From the NCBI RefSeq assembly GCF_035440685.1, contig NZ_DAORMW010000028.1: a stretch of DNA of 64,000 nt; one strand, given 5' to 3'. This document shows, piece after piece, positions 58,768-64,000 of this stretch. Each line of letters starts with the position of its first letter. The first letter of the stretch is position 1. The notes under the pieces were generated by a model. It was given only the letters and a program-made list of their open reading frames with translations. It was not told where the DNA came from and did not search any database. This stretch comes from Accumulibacter appositus (lineage in GTDB: Bacteria; Pseudomonadota; Gammaproteobacteria; Burkholderiales; Rhodocyclaceae). The position numbers and the translations under genes were made by a program.

Positions 58768-61392
58768 TCAGGCGACGATATTGACCAGCCGGCCGGGCAC
58801 GACAATCAACTTCTTCGGCACCGTACCGGCCAGATGCTTGGCGGCCGCTTCGCAGGCCAGCGCCGCGGCTTCGATACTCGCCCGGTCGGCGTCTGCCGGC
58901 ACGCGCAGGCTGCCACGCAGCTTGCCGTTGATCTGCAGCATGAGCTCGATCTCGTCCTGCACCAGGGCGGCCGGGTCGGGCTGCGGAAAAGCCTGCGTGC
59001 TGGCTGTGCAACCGGGCCGCAAGGCCGCAAACAGGGCTTCGCAGACGTGCGGCACGATCGGGTTGAGCATCAGCACCACCGCTTCGAGCGTTTCCTGCCT
59101 GAGCGCGCGCACGGTGGCCGAGTCGCCGGGCACGCGATTGTAAGCGTTGAGCAACTCCATCACTGCCGCGATCGCGGTATTGAACTGCTTGCGGCGGCCA
59201 TAGTCGTCGGCGACCTTGCCGATCGTCTGATGCAACTGCCGACGCAAGGCGCTCAGCTCCGCGGGAATTTCACCGGATTCGGCGGCGCCGAGCGGCGGCT
59301 GCGGGCCCGCCGACACATGCTCGAAGACGATTCGCCAGAGGCGCTTGAGAAAGCGGAAAGCGCCCTCGACGCCGGCGTCCGACCACTCCAGCGACTGGTC
59401 GGGCGGGCTGGCGAACATGATGAAAAGGCGCGCCGTATCGGCGCCGAACTGGTCGATCAGCGCCTGCGGATCGACGCCGTTGTTCTTCGACTTGGACATC
59501 TTCTCGATGCCGCCGACGGTCACCGGCAGGCCGTCGGCGCGCAGGCTGGCGCCGCTGGCGCGCCCGCGTTCGTCATGCACGGCGTCGACGTCGGCGGGAT
59601 TGATCCACTGTTTCTTGCCGTTGCCGTCCTCGCGGTAGAAGGTCGGGGCAACGACCATCCCCTGGGTCAGCAGGTGGGCAAAAGGCTCGCCGAGCGAATG
59701 CCCGGCGAACAGCCCGACGTCGCGCATCAGTTTGGTCCAGAAGCGCGCGTAGAGCAGATGCAGGATGGCGTGCTCGATGCCGCCGATGTACTGGTCGATG
59801 CCCCCCTGGCACCAGTAGGCGACGCGCTCGTCGACCATCGCCTGCTCGTTGTCCGGGCAGCAATAGCGCAGGAAGTACCACGACGACTCGACGAAGGTAT
59901 CCATGGTGTCGGTCTCGCGCCGCGCAGGCTGGCCGCATTTCGGGCAGTTGCAGGCGTAAAACTCGGGCATCGAACTCAGCGGTGAGCCGGCGCCGGTGAT
60001 GGTCACGTCTTCCGGCAGGACCACCGGCAGGTCGGCGTCGGGCACCGGCACGTCGCCACAGGTGGCGCAGTGGATGATCGGAATCGGGCAGCCCCAGTAG
60101 CGCTGCCGCGAGATGCCCCAGTCGCGCAGGCGGAACTGGACCTTCTTCGCGCCCAGTCCCTTGGCCGCCAGGTCGGCGGCGATGGCGTCGGTCGCGGCGG
60201 CGCAATCCAGATCATCGTACCTGCCGGAGTTCACACAGCGGCCACGCTGCTTGTCGGCGTACCACTCCTGCCAGCCTTCGAGCGAGAAGGTCTCGCCGGG
60301 CACGGCGATCACCGGCTTGATCGCCAGGCCGTACTTCCGGGCAAAGGCGAAGTCGCGCTCGTCGTGCGCCGGAACCGCCATCACCGCGCCGTCGCCGTAG
60401 CTCATCAGCACGTAGTTCCCGATCCACACTTCGACCTGCTCGCCGCTCAACGGATGGGTGACGAAAATGCCGGTCGGCATGCCCTTCTTGTCCATCGTCG
60501 CCAGGTCGGCTTCGGCGACGCCGCCACGTTTGCATTCCTCGACGAAGGCCGCGATCCGCGCATCGCGCGCCGCCGCGTGGGTGGCCAGCGGATGTTCGGC
60601 GGCGACGGCACAGAAGGTGACGCCCATGATCGTGTCGGCACGGGTGGTGAACACCCACAGCTGCCCGGGCTCGCCGTCAAGCTCGTAGGGAAAGGCGAAG
60701 CGCACGCCGGTGCTCTTGCCGATCCAGTTCTTCTGCATCAGGCGCACCTGTTCGGGCCAGCCGTCGAGCTGCTCGAGGTCGGCGAGAAGCTCCTCCGCGT
60801 AGGCGGTGATCTTCATGTAGTACATCGGGATCTCGCGCTTTTCGATCAGCGCCCCCGAGCGCCAACCCCGCCCGTCGATGACCTGTTCGTTGGCGAGTAC
60901 GGTCTGGTCGACCGGATCCCAGTTCACCGTTCCCAGGCGCTGGTAGATCAGGCCCTTCTCGTACAGGCGGGTGAACAGCCACTGCTCCCAGCGGTAATAC
61001 GCGGGCGTGCAGGTGGCAATCTCGCGCTCCCAGTCGATGGCGAAGCCCAAGCGCTTCAGCTGGGCCTTCATGTACTCGATGTTGGCGTAGGTCCATTGCG
61101 CCGGCGGAACGTTGTTCTGGATCGCCGCGTTCTCGGCGGGCATTCCGAAGGCATCCCAGCCCATCGGCTGCAGCACGTTGTAGCCGAGCATGGCGTGGAA
61201 GCGCGCCAGGACGTCGCCAATGGTGTAGTTGCGCACGTGCCCCATGTGCAGCTTGCCCGACGGATAGGGGAACATCGACAGGCAGTAGTACTTGCGCCGG
61301 CTGGGATCCTCGATGGCCCGCGCTGCGCCGCTGTCGTTCCAGAATTGCTGAGCGGCGAGTTCAACGTCCGCGGGCTGATACTTTTCCTGCAT
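58768..61392 (-). CDS. leuS: Leucyl-tRNA synthetase
   Basis: Charges tRNA-Leu. 874 residues: HIGH-type PYPSGKLHMGHVRN near 50, editing CP1 domain (~225-415, with the threonine-rich and GTGAVMAVPAHDERDFAFARK-type GDGAVMAVPAHDERD block), KMSKS in GIEKMSKSKNNG near 628, anticodon-binding domain and a short C-terminal end. ATG 61392. First gene of the leuS-lptE-holA unit. Confidence 0.98.
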   Translation of the reverse strand: MQEKYQPADVELAAQQFWNDSGAARAIEDPSRRKYYCLSMFPYPSGKLHMGHVRNYTIGDVLARFHAMLGYNVLQPMGWDAFGMPAENAAIQNNVPPAQWTYANIEYMKAQLKRLGFAIDWEREIATCTPAYYRWEQWLFTRLYEKGLIYQRLGTVNWDPVDQTVLANEQVIDGRGWRSGALIEKREIPMYYMKITAYAEELLADLEQLDGWPEQVRLMQKNWIGKSTGVRFAFPYELDGEPGQLWVFTTRADTIMGVTFCAVAAEHPLATHAAARDARIAAFVEECKRGGVAEADLATMDKKGMPTGIFVTHPLSGEQVEVWIGNYVLMSYGDGAVMAVPAHDERDFAFARKYGLAIKPVIAVPGETFSLEGWQEWYADKQRGRCVNSGRYDDLDCAAATDAIAADLAAKGLGAKKVQFRLRDWGISRQRYWGCPIPIIHCATCGDVPVPDADLPVVLPEDVTITGAGSPLSSMPEFYACNCPKCGQPARRETDTMDTFVESSWYFLRYCCPDNEQAMVDERVAYWCQGGIDQYIGGIEHAILHLLYARFWTKLMRDVGLFAGHSLGEPFAHLLTQGMVVAPTFYREDGNGKKQWINPADVDAVHDERGRASGASLRADGLPVTVGGIEKMSKSKNNGVDPQALIDQFGADTARLFIMFASPPDQSLEWSDAGVEGAFRFLKRLWRIVFEHVSAGPQPPLGAAESGEIPAELSALRRQLHQTIGKVADDYGRRKQFNTAIAAVMELLNAYNRVPGDSATVRALRQETLEAVVLMLNPIVPHVCEALFAALRPGCTASTQAFPQPDPAALVQDEIELMLQINGKLRGSLRVPADADRASIEAAALACEAAAKHLAGTVPKKLIVVPGRLVNIVA

Positions 61393-61594
61393 GGCCAGTA
61401 GGGGTCCGGAAATGGGCTGAAGCGCGAATTATACGCACAGCCGCCTGGCCCTGCTCCGCTGACACGCCGGCGCCCCATGGGAACTCGCCGGTGACCTCAC
61501 TCGAGCGCTCGCATGCGCGGTCCTGCTGGCAACTGCCGGGGGTACCTGCAGCGGTGTTAGAATCCTCCCCCTCTCGTTGTCACTGGAGCTGGCC

Positions 61595-62494
61595 ATGAAC
61601 AGGCATCGCGTGCAGACCCTTCTTGGCGGCTGTTTGCTGGCCGGCGTCTTGCTGCCGCTGCCGTCCACCGGCGCGGAACAGGCCAACGCCATCGTCGATG
61701 CGCTGCAGATGCCGGCGTGGATCGAGCGCCAGGGTGTCCGGCACGCGCTGGTGCCGGGAACGATCCTGGCCAACCAGGACAAGCTCGTCACCGGAGCCGA
61801 TGCGCGCGTGCGCATTCAGCTGGCTGATGGCAGCGTGCTCGCCCTGGGCGACAACAGCGAAATGCGTTTGAATGCCCTTGGCGTCCGCGAGAAGCCGGTG
61901 TTCACGGCGGCCATCGACGTCCCGCACGGCAGCCTGCGCTTCACCACCGGGGCCTTCTCCCGGCAGCACCGGGAGCGGGCGATCAACCTGCGTTTTGGCG
62001 CGCTCACCGCCGGCGTCCGTGGCACTGACCTGTGGGGCAGCGCCGACGCCGACGGCGACCGCGTCTGCCTGCTTGAAGGAACGATCACCGTGGTACCCCC
62101 CGACGATCAGGCACAGCAGCTGAGTGCGCCCGCAACTTGCTATCTGGCCAGCCAGGGGGCGACGCCGACGCTGAGCGAAGCGGCCTCAGCCGGGCAACTC
62201 TCCATGTGGGCGGCGCAGGCGGGGATTCAGAGGGGTAACGGCGAGGCCACGCGCGCTGGACGGTGGCTGCTCGAGCTGGCCGTCCTGGACAGCGAGGCGG
62301 CGGCCCTGGCCCTCTACGACCGCGCCCGTGCTGCCGGTTACGCGGTTCGGATCATGCCGCGAGCCGCTGCGGGCGGCGGCTATCATTATGCGGTGAGGGT
62401 TACGCAGCTGGCGACGAAGAACGACGCGGCAGCGCTGGCCGTGCGCGTTGGGCAGGCGCTACGCCTGGCTTCGCCGCGCGTATCACGGTATTGA
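61595..62494 (+). CDS. Secreted FecR-domain protein with C-terminal SPOR domain
   Basis: 299 residues. Signal peptide (LLGGCLLAGVLLPLPSTGA), then a FecR-type domain (~55-170: GTILANQDKLVTGADARVRIQLADGSVLALGDNSEMRL, then NLRFGALTAGVRGTDLWG), and a C-terminal part (~220-299: GRWLLELAVLDSEAAALALYDRARAAGYAVRI ... YAVRVTQLATKNDAAALAVRVG) with SPOR-domain character. No FecI-type sigma factor or TonB receptor is nearby, so it is not a classical FecR. ATG 61595 has CTGGAG upstream. A periplasmic protein that binds septal peptidoglycan is a reasonable guess. Confidence 0.75.
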   Translation: MNRHRVQTLLGGCLLAGVLLPLPSTGAEQANAIVDALQMPAWIERQGVRHALVPGTILANQDKLVTGADARVRIQLADGSVLALGDNSEMRLNALGVREKPVFTAAIDVPHGSLRFTTGAFSRQHRERAINLRFGALTAGVRGTDLWGSADADGDRVCLLEGTITVVPPDDQAQQLSAPATCYLASQGATPTLSEAASAGQLSMWAAQAGIQRGNGEATRAGRWLLELAVLDSEAAALALYDRARAAGYAVRIMPRAAAGGGYHYAVRVTQLATKNDAAALAVRVGQALRLASPRVSRY

Positions 62495-62608
62495 GGCGCG
62501 GTACCGAGCAGCGGCGACGCGAAGACCCGGGGTGGGCCAGAGGCAGCGTGGCGCAACCTGCACGCGCTCCGCTGGCCCAAAGGGGACGCCGCTTCAGCGG
62601 CGGGACTT

Positions 62609-62953
62609 TCAGACGGTCTGCTTCTCGATGCGCAGCACCCGGCTGACGCCCACCTGAAGAAGCTTGGCGACGCTCTGGGCGGCTATCAGGTGCAGGCTCG
62701 ATATCCGGCTCTGGTGGCGCCACAGCCAGAAAACACAGGTCACGCTCGGCGTCTCGCGCACGAGAAGGCAATTCCCCTCGGCTTGCGCGAGGTCGATGAA
62801 ACGCTCCACCGCCAGGCGGTAGTAACCCGAACTGTCGCAGCAACCGGTCATTTCCTCGGCTTCTCCGGCCGCACGCCGCCACAGCTTGAGCGCCAGCTCT
62901 TCGCTGATACCGGTCTTGTGGGCGATCCACGGCAGAATTTTTGGTGCTTTCAT
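62609..62953 (-). CDS. Hypothetical protein
   Basis: 114 residues, not recognised. N-terminal helical part MKAPKILPWIAHKTGISEELALKLWRRAAGEAEE, then a CC pair at TGCCDSSGYYRL, and a C-terminal LHLIAAQSVAKLLQVGVSRVLRIEKQ. No signal peptide. AGGAG lies seven bases before ATG 62953, and a TATAAT box (63042-63047 on the minus strand) lies about 90 bp upstream, so the gene looks real. Confidence 0.6.
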   Translation of the reverse strand: MKAPKILPWIAHKTGISEELALKLWRRAAGEAEEMTGCCDSSGYYRLAVERFIDLAQAEGNCLLVRETPSVTCVFWLWRHQSRISSLHLIAAQSVAKLLQVGVSRVLRIEKQTV

Positions 62954-63533
62954 GGTGTTGCTCCTGAGAGTCTGGCGATGCCGAGCGCTGTAAGCTCGCG
63001 ACCGAAACCTCATGAGATCGGCCGTGTTGCAACGCAGCATCATTATAAACAATTCCCCGGTAAAGAGTTGGGGGTTTCTTCTAATCGCTTCTCTCAAGCC
63101 ATCGGATGAAGCTCCATTTGTGGTCGAGATCCCACACCGCTACGGCGATACTGCGCATGCTTCGCCATGCAAGGCAACGCCAGTACGCGGCCTCTTCCTA
63201 CCGCGCCGCAACATCCGCGGCGCTTTGATCCGCCTCCAGCTTAGCCGTGCCAGCACTGTGTCAGCGTGCATAAATACACATCACGGCAGAATGCGCCTGG
63301 ATCTTGACCCCCCGACGGTTCACCAGTTGGGTGCAAGCACCTCGGTCTCGCGGTATCACTGGTGGTGTCGACGTCCGCGGCTGCCGGCGAACCGGCGGCC
63401 ACGCCTTCGATGCCCGAACGGGAAGAAGGTACCGCCTCGATCCGCCCGCCCGGATCGCCCTGCTGATGATGCAGGACGGCAAATCGCGGCAGGCGACGAT
63501 CGACGCGCTGGTCGCTCTCGGCGGAGGACGTTC
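62954..63533. other. Region between the hypothetical gene and tnpB
   Basis: About 580 bp. It has the TATAAT-bearing promoter of the minus-strand gene near 63045 and the weak tnpA-like remnant at 63304-63537. The part 63060-63300 shows no gene, repeat or clear IS end. Confidence 0.4.
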
Positions 63534-63537
63534 ATGA
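63304..63537 (+). pseudogene. Possible remnant of an IS66-type tnpA (C-terminal end)
   Basis: The reading frame ends LMMQDGKSRQATIDALVALGGGRS and its stop overlaps the tnpB start as ATGA, the junction usual between tnpA and tnpB of IS66 elements. The rest shows no helix-turn-helix typical of TnpA, so most of the gene is either decayed or absent. The assignment rests on position and the short C-terminal pattern only. Confidence 0.35.
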
Positions 63538-63930
63538 TCGCGCCGACGCCGCTCACCCCGCCGTCGGCAGGTATCTGGCTGGCGATCGAAGCGGTAGACA
63601 TGCGTCTGGGAATTGACGGCCTGTCCGTCCGCATCCAGGCCAGCCTCGGGTGCTCCCCCTGTGATGGCACCGCCTATGCGTTTACCAATCCCAAGCGTAG
63701 CCGTCTCAAACTACTGGTCTGGGACGGCACCGGTGTCTGGCTATCGCAACGGCGGCTGCATCGGTGAAGCTTCACCTGGCCCCAGGCTGGCGACCGCGTA
63801 TTCGCTCTGACGCCGGGACAATGGCAGGTGGCTGATCGCCGGTGTCGACTGGCAACGGCGTGACGCTCCCGCCCCGGCGCATTGGCAGGTCTATCAGCCC
63901 GCAGGTTTCCGAAAAAAGTCATGCAAAAAC
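63534..63930 (+). pseudogene. tnpB: IS66 family tnpB (Orf2), broken
   Basis: ATG 63534 with GGAGG upstream. The first 77 residues match IS66 Orf2: IWLAIEAVDMRLGIDGLSVRIQASLGCSP, AYAFTNPKRSRLKLLVWDGTGVWLSQRRLHR. An in-frame TGA (63765-63767) then interrupts what should continue as FTWPQAGDRVFALTPGQW. A one- or two-base shift near 63830 later puts W-LIAGVDWQRRDAPAPAHWQVY in another frame. Two lesions mean no functional product. Confidence 0.85.
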
Positions 63931-63975
63931 GGTCACTTGCCTACGTTCATAGCCATCCGTTTGGTATAATCCGTC

Positions 63976-64000
63976 ATGGATTTCGCCACCGAACTTGCCG
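63976..64000 (+). CDS. tnpC: IS66 transposase tnpC, first eight residues
   Basis: ATG 63976 begins MDFATELA, in the position of the third IS66 gene (transposase), just after tnpB and a TATAAT box at 63965-63970. Only 25 bases lie in the window, so the state of the gene is unknown. Confidence 0.5.

Larger units (their letters stand above)
63534..64000 (+). mobile_element. Left part of a decayed IS66-type insertion sequence
   Basis: Order tnpA(?)-tnpB-tnpC start, running off the window. The left end and terminal inverted repeat were not found with confidence in 62954-63533. The element lies beside the FecR-SPOR gene and does not interrupt a visible gene inside the window. Confidence 0.65.

Noticed and set aside
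60070..61401. A 443-residue frame antisense to leuS.
   Set aside because: Compositional shadow of leuS with no recognisable domain.
63060..63300. Left terminal repeat of the IS66 element.
   Set aside because: No IS66-like GTAAGCG end could be placed with confidence in this stretch.
1..64000. tRNA or rRNA genes.
   Set aside because: No cloverleaf with a GTTCGANTCC-type arm was seen in any gap, and no rRNA-like stretch.

Overview
The window is 64 kb of GC-rich, tightly packed bacterial chromosome. Nearly all of it is housekeeping genes. Gene content and order match a betaproteobacterium: a rodA/mrdA/mreDCB block next to gatCAB, the order leuS-lptE-holA-(x)-proA, metX-metW, gshB followed by PTS genes, icd divergent from aceK, and prpC-prpD. 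Together with the ethylbenzene-dehydrogenase-type cytochrome at the left edge, this suggests the Rhodocyclales, possibly an Accumulibacter/Dechloromonas-like organism. That placement is inference from gene order and protein style, not from a search.

Region by region. 1-3.0 kb: the 3' end of a c-type cytochrome gene with a clean terminator, phosphatidylserine synthase (pssA), a dispersed 107-bp repeat, a truncated HDOD gene and a small LiaF-like membrane protein. 3.0-6.4 kb: methylcitrate-cycle genes prpD and prpC behind a small RlpA-like protein that lacks the usual catalytic His. 6.7-11.4 kb: a VTT membrane protein, then dacC, a D-amino-acid aminotransferase, a DUF493 protein, lipB and lipA on the minus strand. 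11.5-19.3 kb: a GAF-PAS protein, then the cell-shape cluster mreB-mreC-mreD-mrdA-rodA-rlpA. 19.4-22.7 kb: gatCAB. 22.8-26.2 kb: a DUF4124-like secreted protein, pyrE, exonuclease III and a yqjD-yqjE-yqjK trio. 26.2-30.1 kb: a SMUG-type uracil-DNA glycosylase, an AmpG-like transporter, metW and metX, the last behind a SAM-II-like riboswitch and intrinsic terminator. 30.1-34.6 kb: ptsI, ptsH, a mannose-type EIIA, apbE and gshB. 34.8-40.9 kb: an orphan adenine methyltransferase, creA, parC and parE. 41.5-45.9 kb: an acyltransferase, a hypothetical protein, a cobalamin adenosyltransferase, hydroxypyruvate isomerase and glycerate kinase. 46-50.6 kb: aceK and icd, divergent, then a class III CoA-transferase. 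50.7-56.5 kb: a DUF6544 protein, cobS-cobC, and minus-strand proA, a chalcone-isomerase-like protein, ogt and xerD. 56.8-61.4 kb: a small Cys-rich protein, holA, lptE and leuS. 61.6-64 kb: a FecR-SPOR protein, a hypothetical protein and the decayed left part of an IS66-type element running off the end.

Several neighbouring genes work together. AceK is the kinase/phosphatase of the isocitrate dehydrogenase encoded opposite it, and the modifiable serine is present. The rod-complex genes, dacC and rlpA form one cell-wall module. EI, HPr and EIIA form a PTS phosphorelay with no sugar permease nearby. PrpC and PrpD handle propionyl-CoA. Hyi and glycerate kinase convert hydroxypyruvate or tartronate semialdehyde towards 2-phosphoglycerate.

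I saw no rRNA, tRNA, CRISPR array, phage or defence island. The least ordinary signals are the metX leader riboswitch, the pair of 107-bp repeats, three 9-bp tandem-repeat tracts, the RlpA-like protein with a substituted catalytic residue, the FecR-SPOR fusion, the orphan methyltransferase, and single foreign genes inserted into otherwise conserved operons.
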